From: Achromobacter ruhlandii
GTDB lineage: Bacteria > Pseudomonadota > Gammaproteobacteria > Burkholderiales > Burkholderiaceae_B
Direction of reading: 5' to 3'
NCBI RefSeq assembly: GCF_902859695.1
Contig: NZ_CADIJL010000025.1
Coordinates: 1 to 64,000, forward strand
DNA: 64,000 nt
Part shown: positions 9,035 through 17,847 of the stretch, piece after piece
Numbering within the stretch: position 1 is the stretch's first letter
Layout: every line of letters begins with the position of its first letter
The notes under the pieces: generated by a model
What the model saw: only the letters and a program-made list of their open reading frames with translations
What the model was told of the DNA's origin: nothing
The model's database searches: none
Program-made: the position numbers and the translations under genes

Positions 9035-9940
9035 TTATGAATCGTCGGTCGCATCCGCTTCATCAATGCAGCCTACTCGTTCCACGAACCGAGTCAGCAT
9101 CTCCGAAGGCTCCTTGTCGCGCCGTAACAGATAGGTCGTAAGCAAGGGCTGCTTACCCGCCAGCGGTCGCGCGATGACACCCGGGTCTCTGCTGGCTGTG
9201 ATGTGGGCAGCGCCTGCCAGGCCCAATGCGATTCCAGCAGAAACGAAGGTCATCATAAGGTCGTAAGACGTGACATGCTGAACGATCATCGGCTCCAGCT
9301 TTTGCTTGCGAAGTATGCGATCTATTTGACGTGCGTGCCCTTCACACGCCGCCGGATCGCCCAGCACTAGCGGATAGCGCAATACTTCCTCCAGCGGAAC
9401 TCGCCTGTAGGCGAGCACGGGATGACGCGCTGGGACTGCCACCATTACTTCGTCTTCCCAAGCGGGAGCGACCAAGATGCCGTCCCCCACGTCATCTGCC
9501 ATCGAAAAGCCCGCGTCGTACAAATCGCTGTGCAGACCTTTGATCTGTTGGGACAAGGGCACCTCAAATAGCCGTATCTCTACTTCGGGGTCTTCTTCTC
9601 GGCACCGTGCCAACAAGGCAGGTAAGCGCGAAGGCGTGACTCCATCTGACAAGGCAATTCGCAACTGCCCATGAAAGCCGTTGGCAGCAGACTTTACGCT
9701 GTCGCGCGCTTGATCCAACGCAGCGAAGATGCGTGGCACATGCTCCAAGAACAGCCGACCAGCGCGAGTTAGTTGCGTGCTGCGGGTAGTGCGGATGAAG
9801 AGGTGAGCGCCAAGTTCCTCCTCCAATTCCTTGATGGTGCGGGACAGCGGAGACTGGTCAATGTGCAATCGTTCGGCAGCGCGGGCGAAGTGAAGTTCTT
9901 CCGCGACGGCCAGGAAGCAACGCAGGTGTCGAATCTCCAT
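9035..9940 (-). CDS. LysR-type regulator (Tn4371 TraR-like position)
   Basis: A 301-residue LysR protein. The N-terminal winged helix-turn-helix (MEIRHLRCFLAVAEELHFA, then RLHIDQSPLSRTIKELEEE) is followed by a periplasmic-binding-protein-like co-inducer domain. In Tn4371-like ICEs a LysR gene sits next to traG and is called traR, so this is probably core rather than cargo. Here it lies 35 bp downstream of the phosphoglycerate-mutase-like gene on the same strand, so cargo transcription could reach it. Whether it senses a cargo-related ligand or controls transfer cannot be read from sequence. Confidence 0.88.
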   Translation of the reverse strand: MEIRHLRCFLAVAEELHFARAAERLHIDQSPLSRTIKELEEELGAHLFIRTTRSTQLTRAGRLFLEHVPRIFAALDQARDSVKSAANGFHGQLRIALSDGVTPSRLPALLARCREEDPEVEIRLFEVPLSQQIKGLHSDLYDAGFSMADDVGDGILVAPAWEDEVMVAVPARHPVLAYRRVPLEEVLRYPLVLGDPAACEGHARQIDRILRKQKLEPMIVQHVTSYDLMMTFVSAGIALGLAGAAHITASRDPGVIARPLAGKQPLLTTYLLRRDKEPSEMLTRFVERVGCIDEADATDDS

Positions 9941-9975
9941 TTCTGTTGCCTCCCGTTACCGGCGCGTCGGACGCT

Positions 9976-10599
9976 TCATCCGTTCACCATCATTAGGTGG
10001 TGGCTTTCGTTAATACGGTGAATAGTGAAGGTTTGGCCTTCAACAGAGAGTTCGTTTAAGCAGCATGGCTCCTGTTTGATGCGCCAGTAGCGCAACAACG
10101 GCAATCCGAGGCTGTGCAGAAGAATCACCCGGTTGATGCTGTCGTGGCCGACAAGAACAACAGTCTGATTTTGATGGTGATGAAGTACGTGTTGCAGTAC
10201 CTCGACGCCACGAGCCAAGACAGCAGCCAATGTTTCGCCGCCTGGGATGGCCGCCATGTCGGGAGAGTCAAACCATACCTGTAGCTCTTCGGGCCAGCGT
10301 GCTCGTACCTCGTCGTGCGTTAGGCCCTGCCATTGCCCGTAGTGGGTATCGGCCAAATTGGAAAGTTGCTCGGCATGGGCACCAGTGGCGCGGGCAATGG
10401 CGTCTCCGGTGCGCACACAGCGCGATAGCGGACTGGTGTAGATCGCGTGGGGCTTCCAGCCCTGGGCGACGCGCTGGCCTAGCGCCTCGGCTTGGCGTTC
10501 TCCAAGAGCTGACAGCGGAATCTCAGCGCGGCCACGAAAGCGTTCAGGTGCGATCCAATCTACATGGCCGTGCCGTGTCAGGACGATGGTTGTTGTCAT
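9976..10599 (-). CDS. Histidine phosphatase / phosphoglycerate mutase-like protein
   Basis: A 207-residue member of the histidine phosphatase superfamily. The RHG motif (LTRHGHVDW, catalytic His near residue 10), a second conserved Arg/Glu region (SPLSRCVRTGDAI) and the late GHD motif (VLVGHDSINR) are all present. Length and motifs resemble GpmB/CobC-type enzymes more than the about 250-residue dPGM GpmA, so mutase activity is uncertain and a phosphatase role is possible. It follows the enolase by 29 bp. The pairing suggests work on 2- or 3-phosphoglycerate, which should build up when fluoride blocks enolase. Confidence 0.85.
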   Translation of the reverse strand: MTTTIVLTRHGHVDWIAPERFRGRAEIPLSALGERQAEALGQRVAQGWKPHAIYTSPLSRCVRTGDAIARATGAHAEQLSNLADTHYGQWQGLTHDEVRARWPEELQVWFDSPDMAAIPGGETLAAVLARGVEVLQHVLHHHQNQTVVLVGHDSINRVILLHSLGLPLLRYWRIKQEPCCLNELSVEGQTFTIHRINESHHLMMVNG

Positions 10600-10628
10600 C
10601 AGATGTACTCCAGGTGGTTGAAAATTGG

Positions 10629-12279
<1,651 letters not shown>

Positions 12280-12328
12280 GGTGAGTCTCCTTGTGGTTGG
12301 GGGGATACTTCCGGAAGGGCGTGCCGGT

Positions 12329-12652
12329 TCACTTCACAGCCTTGCCCACGCGCCCGTACTCGATAGGCACCTTCACGTAGGTCAGGTTGATTTCTTCCTG
12401 CGCCAGCGCGTCCATCAGCCGCTGGCACGCTGCGTCATCGACCGAGACAGTGATCGCCAGCGGCTGGTCGGCCAGCTCGAAAAAATGCGCGGAATGGAAG
12501 CGGCCGAGATGATCGAATCCATCCCCCCCGCCTACCAGCGTGCCGCCGGCAGCGCCGTTGTCCTTGGCAAGTTTCAGCAGCCACTCGCCGATGGGCGTGT
12601 GGCCGTGCCGCCGGTCTTGCTCCGTAAAAAACGTGAGTTGATAGCCTTTCAT
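12329..12652 (-). CDS. DUF190 family protein next to CrcB
   Basis: A 107-residue protein starting MKGYQLTFFTEQDRRHGHTP, with GAAGGTLVGGGDGFDHLG and a C-terminal YVKVPIEYGRVGK. This matches the DUF190 fold (PII-like, ferredoxin-type alpha/beta), which is often adjacent or fused to CrcB fluoride channels. AAGGAG lies 6 bases before the ATG, and the gene starts 14 bp after crcB. By family context it may regulate or assist fluoride export in the cytoplasm; no activity has been assigned. Confidence 0.88.
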   Translation of the reverse strand: MKGYQLTFFTEQDRRHGHTPIGEWLLKLAKDNGAAGGTLVGGGDGFDHLGRFHSAHFFELADQPLAITVSVDDAACQRLMDALAQEEINLTYVKVPIEYGRVGKAVK

Positions 12653-12666
12653 TGCAGCTCCTTAGA

Positions 12667-13056
12667 TCAGTGGTGGCGAACAAGAGAGATCGTGACCATG
12701 CCGAGCGCCGTCATGGCGAGCGAGCCGCACACATGCAAAGCCAGCATGCCGGCCGACCAGCCCAGGCGGCCATCGCGCAGCAGCGTCAGCAGCTCGGCCG
12801 AGAACGTGGAGAAGGTGGACAGCCCGCCGGCCAGGCCCGTGATGACGAACAGCCGCCATGCCGGCGACAGGTTCGGCATCGCGGCGAAGAAGGCGATAGC
12901 AGCGCCCACGATGTAGGCCGCGATGAGGTTGGAGGCCAGGGTGCCCATCGGAATGGCCGGCACGAGCGCATTCATGCTCAGACTCAAGCCGTAGCGCGTC
13001 AAAGCACCGATAACCGATCCGATGCTGATGGCGATGATTCCGTAGAGGCCGGCCAT
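12667..13056 (-). CDS. crcB: CrcB/Fluc fluoride channel
   Basis: A 129-residue membrane protein with four hydrophobic segments. The conserved central motif GGLSTFSTFS carries the aromatic and Thr/Ser residues lining the fluoride pore, and GALTRYGLS near the N-terminus is also typical. Fluc proteins act as antiparallel dimers and let fluoride leave the cytoplasm passively. The gene starts 2 bp after the upstream DUF190-like gene. Together with the CLC-F antiporter it gives two independent export routes in one operon. Confidence 0.95.
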   Translation of the reverse strand: MAGLYGIIAISIGSVIGALTRYGLSLSMNALVPAIPMGTLASNLIAAYIVGAAIAFFAAMPNLSPAWRLFVITGLAGGLSTFSTFSAELLTLLRDGRLGWSAGMLALHVCGSLAMTALGMVTISLVRHH

Positions 13057-13058
13057 CG

Positions 13059-13469
13059 TTAACCGGCCTTGCCTGCGTGTGAGGCGTGTGTGGGATGCGC
13101 AAGCCGGTTATGACTCAGCGGCAACTCGCACAAGAACAGAACCGCATGCACCTTGCGCAGCTCTTCGGCGTGCTCGTGCATGAAGTCGCGCAAGCGCTGC
13201 TCGGTGTCCAGCAGTTCCAGGCATTGCGGGTGCCGCATGCCGGTCAGCTCGGGATGGTGATGCGACAGCCGTTCGCCGGGCAGGTAGCCGGAACTGACCT
13301 GGTGCAGCATGGCTTGCACGATGTTGGCCTTCTTGGCGACCGTCAACAGGTGGTGCGCGAGCGCCGGCGCGCTGAGGTGGTGCCAGAAGCGCGTCGCCTT
13401 GGCCTTGGTGGAAATTGGAAAGTAGAGCCGCAAGGCGGCGATGTGCTGCTGGCTGGCTTTCGAGGTCAT
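13059..13469 (-). CDS. Divergent DUF190-like protein between clcF and crcB
   Basis: A 136-residue protein with an N-terminal LRLYFPISTKAKATRFWHHL, a helix LAHHLLTVAKKANIVQAMLH and the strand pattern EELRKVHAVLFLCELPL. The arrangement resembles DUF190 but is longer, and it is rich in His, with an extra tail (LSHNRLAHPTHASHAG). The start shares a TGATG with the clcF stop, so translation is coupled. It may be a partner of one of the two transporters it sits between. Family assignment is moderate. Confidence 0.7.
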   Translation of the reverse strand: MTSKASQQHIAALRLYFPISTKAKATRFWHHLSAPALAHHLLTVAKKANIVQAMLHQVSSGYLPGERLSHHHPELTGMRHPQCLELLDTEQRLRDFMHEHAEELRKVHAVLFLCELPLSHNRLAHPTHASHAGKAG

Positions 13470-14836
13470 CAGACGTTTTCCTTATGGATGACGGGTGTTT
13501 CGGCCTTGCTCTTTGGCGTCGATTCATCCTTGGCAGGCTCGGTCTTTTGCTTGCGAAAGTGCGCCAGGTCAGCGATGCGCAGTTCCTCGGGCACGGCGTT
13601 GCGGTGTTTGCTGTGCTTGCTGTGGCCCACGCGCTGGGCGTGGTAGATGCCGGTGTGCCCCGAGAACAGGTAGGCCGTAATGCACCCAATCGCAGCCAGC
13701 GGGCCGATATCTGCCCCGAACAACTCCATCGCCATCAGCGTCGTGGCGATCGGCGTGTTGGCCGCACCTGCGAACACGGCCACGAAGCCGATGCCCGCCA
13801 ACATGGGGAATGGCAAGTGCAGCAGCGGTGCCAGGGCATTGCCCAGCGTGGCCCCGATGTAGAACAGCGGCGTGACTTCGCCGCCCTTGAAGCCAGTCCC
13901 GAGCGACAGAACGGTGAACACCAGCTTGCCGAGGAAATCCCACGGCCGCATCGGCTCCTGGAACGAGCGCACGATGTCGGGAATGCCCAGGCCGATGTAG
14001 TTGTAGGCATCGAGCGCCCACACGGCGGTGGCGATCACCACGCCGCCTACGAAGGGGCGCAGGGGTGCGTAGGCGATTCGCCGCTTCACCAGCGCACCGA
14101 GCTTGTGGGCGGCCGTGGCGAACACTGCGCCTACCAGTCCGAACAGGATGCCGGCCAACACAACCGCCAGCACGCTCCATGCGCCGATGGGCACGATTTC
14201 GGGGATGGAGTAGTGCGTATGGTGAACGCCAAAGGCAAGGCACACCTGATCTGCCACGATGGCGGCGACCACGCACGGAAACAGCGCGTCATACCGCATG
14301 CGACCAATCGCCAGCACTTCCAGGCCGAACACGGCCCCGGCCAACGGCGTACCGAACACGGCGGCAAAGCCGGCGCTCACGCCCGTCATCAGCACGATGC
14401 GCCGATCCTCGTGCTTCAAGCGGAAAACATGGGTGAGCTGATCGGCGAGCGCGCCGCTCATCTGCACGGCCGTCCCTTCGCGGCCGACGGATGCGCCGAA
14501 CAGGTGAGAAATGACCGTGCCGCCCAGGACAAGCGGTGCCATGCGCAGCGGCACGACCTTCTTGGGATCGTGAATCTCGTCAATGATGAGGTTGTTGCCG
14601 CCGTCCACCTCCTTGCCCAGCAGGTGATAGATCAGCCCGACGCCGAGGCCGGCCAAGGGCAGCAGCCAAATGATCCAGCGGTGGGCTTCACGCCACTCGG
14701 TGGCTCGATCCAGCGACAGGAGAAAGAAGGCCGAGGCACTGCCCGCCAGGGCGGCAACAACGCTGGCAATGACGAGCCATTTGCCCAGATAAGGCAACAG
14801 CTCGATTTGTTCTGGACGGCGGAGGTATCTGCGCAT
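13469..14836 (-). CDS. clcF: CLC-F type fluoride/proton antiporter
   Basis: A 455-residue CLC-family membrane protein. Two features point to the fluoride subclass. The usual GSGIP selectivity stretch is replaced by GGNNLI near residue 80. The gating-glutamate motif is GREGT (near 119) rather than GREGP. GTPLAGAVFGLEV, GTGFKGGEVTPLF and TGIY near the end fit the CLC fold. A cytoplasmic Lys-rich tail of about 50 residues follows. It is the first gene after the fluoride riboswitch, the arrangement known for CLC-F antiporters, which expel fluoride in exchange for protons. No good Shine-Dalgarno is seen before the ATG at 14836. Confidence 0.93.
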   Translation of the reverse strand: MRRYLRRPEQIELLPYLGKWLVIASVVAALAGSASAFFLLSLDRATEWREAHRWIIWLLPLAGLGVGLIYHLLGKEVDGGNNLIIDEIHDPKKVVPLRMAPLVLGGTVISHLFGASVGREGTAVQMSGALADQLTHVFRLKHEDRRIVLMTGVSAGFAAVFGTPLAGAVFGLEVLAIGRMRYDALFPCVVAAIVADQVCLAFGVHHTHYSIPEIVPIGAWSVLAVVLAGILFGLVGAVFATAAHKLGALVKRRIAYAPLRPFVGGVVIATAVWALDAYNYIGLGIPDIVRSFQEPMRPWDFLGKLVFTVLSLGTGFKGGEVTPLFYIGATLGNALAPLLHLPFPMLAGIGFVAVFAGAANTPIATTLMAMELFGADIGPLAAIGCITAYLFSGHTGIYHAQRVGHSKHSKHRNAVPEELRIADLAHFRKQKTEPAKDESTPKSKAETPVIHKENV

Positions 14837-14895
14837 TGGTCATTCGCTCGAATTTCATCGGGCTGACCAAGGGCAAAAGGGGTGTGAACGCGAGC

Positions 14896-14931
14896 GCCTA
14901 CAGCCCCGACCGAGGTCAGGTGTCTGTAGGC
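14896..14931 (-). promoter_or_regulatory. Candidate expression platform of the fluoride riboswitch
   Basis: On the minus strand GCCTACAG (14931-14924) can pair perfectly with CTGTAGGC (14903-14896), and an inner GACC/GGTC arm extends the hairpin. Its left arm overlaps the 3' strand of aptamer helix P1, so aptamer and hairpin cannot both form fully. That is the expected switch geometry. A weak CCCTTTT follows about 15 bases later, so it may act as a poor terminator or by other means. Confidence 0.7.
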
Positions 14932-14984
14932 GTCATCAGCAGCTTAGAACGGCTGCGGTTGGGGTAGGAGGAACGCCATCTCCC
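14926..14984 (-). ncRNA. Fluoride riboswitch aptamer (crcB motif)
   Basis: Reading the minus strand from 14984, the conserved blocks GGGAGATGGCGTTC, AACCGC and GCTGATGACGCCTAC occur in order. P1 pairs GGCGT (14977-14973) with ACGCC (14933-14929). A second helix pairs GGAG (14983-14980) with CTCC (14970-14967). P3 pairs CAGC (14955-14952) with GCTG (14943-14940). These are the hallmark sequence and pairing of the fluoride riboswitch, which turns on export genes when fluoride binds through Mg ions. It lies 90 bases upstream of the clcF start. Confidence 0.95.
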
Positions 14985-14991
14985 TGCGCGC

Positions 14992-15020
14992 ATTATGCAC
15001 AAATTTCACATCGCGGTCTA
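14992..15020 (-). promoter_or_regulatory. Sigma-70-like promoter of the fluoride operon
   Basis: On the minus strand TAGACC (15020-15015), a 17-base spacer and CATAAT (14997-14992) preceded by TGTG form an extended -10 promoter. The predicted start, about 14985, falls at the first base of the riboswitch aptamer. That match supports the promoter call. Confidence 0.75.
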
Positions 15021-15110
15021 GCCGTATCACAGCAAATACGCTAGTTGCACATCTGACAAGACTTTATGGAACGATTGAAATGTTACGGTCGTTGCAGTAC
15101 ACTTGTTCGC

Positions 15111-15653
15111 ATGAAGACACAGAACTGGCTCTTACTCACCTACAAGGTGCCTCCTGAACCTGCGAAGAAGCGCATTGGCTTGTGGCGCAAGCTCAAGGGC
15201 ATGGGGGCCATCTACTTGCAAAACGGCGTCTGCCTGCTGCCCAAGACCGACGACCACACCCGCCGGCTCAAGATCATCGAAAACGAGATCAACGAGATGG
15301 CCGGCGACTCGGTGCTGCTGGAAACCGTCGCCTTGGACAAGGCCCAGGAAGACAAGGTGGTGGCCCGATTCAAAGCCGACCGCGACGAGGAATACGCCGA
15401 GTTCATCGACAAGTGCGACGACTTCGACGCCGAGATCGCCAAGGAGACGGCCGCCAACCACTTCACCTATGCCGAACTGGAAGAAAACGACGTTGACCTC
15501 AAGAAGCTCCAGACCTGGCTGGAGAAGATCCGCAAGCTCGACTTCTACGGCGCAACCCGTGCGGCCGAGGCGCAGCAGCGTTTGCAGAACTGCGAGGCGT
15601 TGCTCGACGCCTATGCACAGCGCGTCTTCGAGGCCCACGACGAAAACCGCTGA
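15111..15653 (+). CDS. Stand-alone ChrB N-terminal-domain-like protein
   Basis: A 180-residue protein starting MKTQNWLLLTYKVPPEPAKKRIGLWRKLK. The WLLL..P..P......WR.LK.MGA..L..GV.LLP pattern is that of the ChrB N-terminal domain, found in chromate-operon regulators. The later two thirds are helical and charged, and the C-terminal ChrB domain is absent. An upstream in-frame ATG at 15066 would add 15 residues; neither start has a clear ribosome site. It opens a three-gene set divergent from the fluoride operon. No chrA chromate pump is nearby, so a chromate role is not supported here. Confidence 0.75.
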   Translation: MKTQNWLLLTYKVPPEPAKKRIGLWRKLKGMGAIYLQNGVCLLPKTDDHTRRLKIIENEINEMAGDSVLLETVALDKAQEDKVVARFKADRDEEYAEFIDKCDDFDAEIAKETAANHFTYAELEENDVDLKKLQTWLEKIRKLDFYGATRAAEAQQRLQNCEALLDAYAQRVFEAHDENR

Positions 15654-15667
15654 CCCAAGGAGTCCCC

Positions 15668-16477
15668 ATGCAACTGACTGTCCTGACCTACAACACCCTG
15701 TTCGCCGGCCGCGATGGCGCGAACGACACCCGCGCCCAGGCGCAAATTGAACTCATCGACCAGGTACGGCCCGATGTGTTCTTGATGCAGGAGGCCAAGG
15801 GCTTCGATGCCAATGGCGCGGCTTGGCTGTACGCCACGGAAGACCGGATCGGCATGCGCGGCTTCCTGGCCGTCGCACCGCGCACCGGCCAGAACGTCGC
15901 CATCTTCATCCGCGAGCCGCTGCGGCCGCTGGCTTTCGAGGCGGACGGCGCGCACTTCCACCACGCGCTGGCGACCCTCAGGGTGACGGTGCCCGGCCGT
16001 AGCGATCCGATCACCTTCATCAGCGCACACCTGTGCCCGAATGGCCCCGTCGTGCGCAGGCGCGAGGCGGCCTACCTGGCCGTGCAGGCGGCCCCGGACA
16101 AGCTCACGCTCGTGACCGGAGATTTCAATTCCGCCTCGCCGCACGACCCCGAGCCGGAAGACTGGCCGGCGCTCGCGCCGCATCACCGCGCCCGCTACCT
16201 GGCCGACGACCTGCGCGGGTTGGATCGCAGCGTCTTGGCGCACCTGGAAGCGGCGGGGTGGGTCGATCTTGGCCATCGCCTGGATGCCGCCGTCACGCCA
16301 ACCGTGCCCACGGCGGCCTACCGCGACGTGGAGTTCGCCACGATGCGCTGCGACTACCTGCTGGCCTCGCAGGCGCTGGCCGCCAGGGCGCGCAGCTACC
16401 AGGTCATCCGCAACGCGCTCACCGATGCCGCGTCCGATCACTACCCGGTACTCGCCACGTTCGATCTGACGCCGTGA
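15668..16477 (+). CDS. Endonuclease/exonuclease/phosphatase (EEP) family protein
   Basis: A 269-residue metal-dependent hydrolase. TYNTLF near the start, the catalytic Glu in LMQEAKG, SAHLCPNG, the TGDFNS motif and the terminal SDHYPV match the EEP fold shared by DNase I, exonuclease III and phosphodiesterases. No signal peptide is seen, so it should be cytoplasmic. AAGGAG precedes the ATG, 14 bp after the ChrB-like gene, and an MFS gene follows. The substrate could be a nucleic acid, a phosphoester or another small molecule. Confidence 0.85.
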   Translation: MQLTVLTYNTLFAGRDGANDTRAQAQIELIDQVRPDVFLMQEAKGFDANGAAWLYATEDRIGMRGFLAVAPRTGQNVAIFIREPLRPLAFEADGAHFHHALATLRVTVPGRSDPITFISAHLCPNGPVVRRREAAYLAVQAAPDKLTLVTGDFNSASPHDPEPEDWPALAPHHRARYLADDLRGLDRSVLAHLEAAGWVDLGHRLDAAVTPTVPTAAYRDVEFATMRCDYLLASQALAARARSYQVIRNALTDAASDHYPVLATFDLTP

Positions 16478-16555
16478 ACCGATGGTGCTGCCATGTACCT
16501 CCCCACATTGGCCGAACGGCTGCACCTCAAGCCACGGCCGGAAAGGAATAACGAA

Positions 16556-17812
16556 ATGAGCGAACCTACCGAGGCCGCCCTGTCGGCCCCTACGGAAGAG
16601 CCGGCGAAAGGCTGGCTCAATCGAACTGTCGCCGGCGCGGGCATCACGAGCGCCCTGGGTGACTTCTGCTACGAAACCACGACCGTCATCCTGCCGGGCT
16701 TCCTGGCCGTGCTGGGCATCCCGGCGGCGGCGCTGGGCATCATCGAAGGGATCGCCGATGCAGTCGCGGCCTTCACCAAGATGGTTTCGGGCTACATCGC
16801 CGACAAGCTCGGCCACCGCAAGCTGCTGGTTCTGGCCGGCTATGGCTTGACGCCCGTGGGCCAGGCGCTAATTGCCCTGGCGGCCGGCTGGCCCTTGCTC
16901 CTGCTTGGCCGCATCGTGTCATGGTTCGGCAAAGGGCTGCGCGGGCCGCTGCGCGATGCCATCGTGATCCAGGCGGTATTGCCGCAGGCACGCGGGCGCG
17001 CTTTTGGCTTCCATCGGGCCGCCGACACAGTGGGCGCCGTGGTCGGCCCGCTGCTGGGCGTGGCGTTGCTGGGTTGGGCGCAAGGGTTGCATTGGGACAG
17101 CACGGCAGGGCCGTTCCGCCTTGTGCTGTGGTTGTCCGTGATCCCTGGCGCGCTGGCTGTGCTGGCCTTCTTGACGCTGGTGCAAGACCCGCAACACTCA
17201 CCCAATCCGGCGTTGAAGTTTTTCAGCACATTGCGCGGTCTGCCCGCGCGGTTCAAGCGGTATCTCGGCGCGGTGGGCATCTTCGGCGTCGGCGACTTCT
17301 CGCACAGCCTGCTGATTCTGGCCGCCACCACGCTGCTGACCCCGAAGCTGGGCGTGGTCAAGGCCGCGCAGGTTGCCGGCCTGCTCTATGTCTGGCGCAA
17401 TGTCGTCCAGGTCATCGTGTCCTACCCGATCGGCCACCTGGCCGACCGCATCGGCCATGCGCACGTGTTGATGGCAGGCTATGTACTCGGCACCCTGACG
17501 GCCGCGCTGACAGCACTCGCGTTCTGGTTCGGGACGGACAACGTGACACTGCTCGCAGGTCTATTTTTCATTGCAGGGTTGTATGTCGCGGTTCAGGAAG
17601 CACTCGAATCCACCGTCACCGCTGAGATGGTGGAGCCTGACAAGCTGGCGTTGAGCTATGGCGCGCTGGGGACGGTCAACGGCGGCGCGAAGTTCCTATC
17701 CAGTGCCACGGTCGGCTTGCTCTGGACGGCGGTGTCGCCTGTGCTGGGCTTTGCCCTCGCTGCTGCCTTGATGGCGGTTGGCACGATTGCTTTGCGGCGA
17801 CTGACCCGGTAG
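16556..17812 (+). CDS. Major facilitator superfamily transporter
   Basis: A 418-residue transporter with about 12 hydrophobic segments. The loop 2-3 motif (GYIADKLGHRKLL) and its repeat between helices 8 and 9 (GHLADRIGHAHVL) are typical of MFS. The start MSEPTEAAL at 16556 follows GGAAAGGAAT; the longer frame from 16493 has no ribosome site. It is the last gene of the ChrB-like/EEP/MFS set and ends 36 bp from the convergent relaxase gene. The substrate is unknown. An exporter of a toxic ion or compound fits the context. Confidence 0.88.
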   Translation: MSEPTEAALSAPTEEPAKGWLNRTVAGAGITSALGDFCYETTTVILPGFLAVLGIPAAALGIIEGIADAVAAFTKMVSGYIADKLGHRKLLVLAGYGLTPVGQALIALAAGWPLLLLGRIVSWFGKGLRGPLRDAIVIQAVLPQARGRAFGFHRAADTVGAVVGPLLGVALLGWAQGLHWDSTAGPFRLVLWLSVIPGALAVLAFLTLVQDPQHSPNPALKFFSTLRGLPARFKRYLGAVGIFGVGDFSHSLLILAATTLLTPKLGVVKAAQVAGLLYVWRNVVQVIVSYPIGHLADRIGHAHVLMAGYVLGTLTAALTALAFWFGTDNVTLLAGLFFIAGLYVAVQEALESTVTAEMVEPDKLALSYGALGTVNGGAKFLSSATVGLLWTAVSPVLGFALAAALMAVGTIALRRLTR

Positions 17813-17847
17813 CAGTTTTGGATGGGCAAACGGCCAGCAGACCAGCA

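Noticed and set aside
15111-17812. Chromate-resistance operon
   Set aside because: Only the ChrB N-terminal-like domain is present. No chrA-type transporter or other chr gene is seen, and the MFS protein is not a ChrA.
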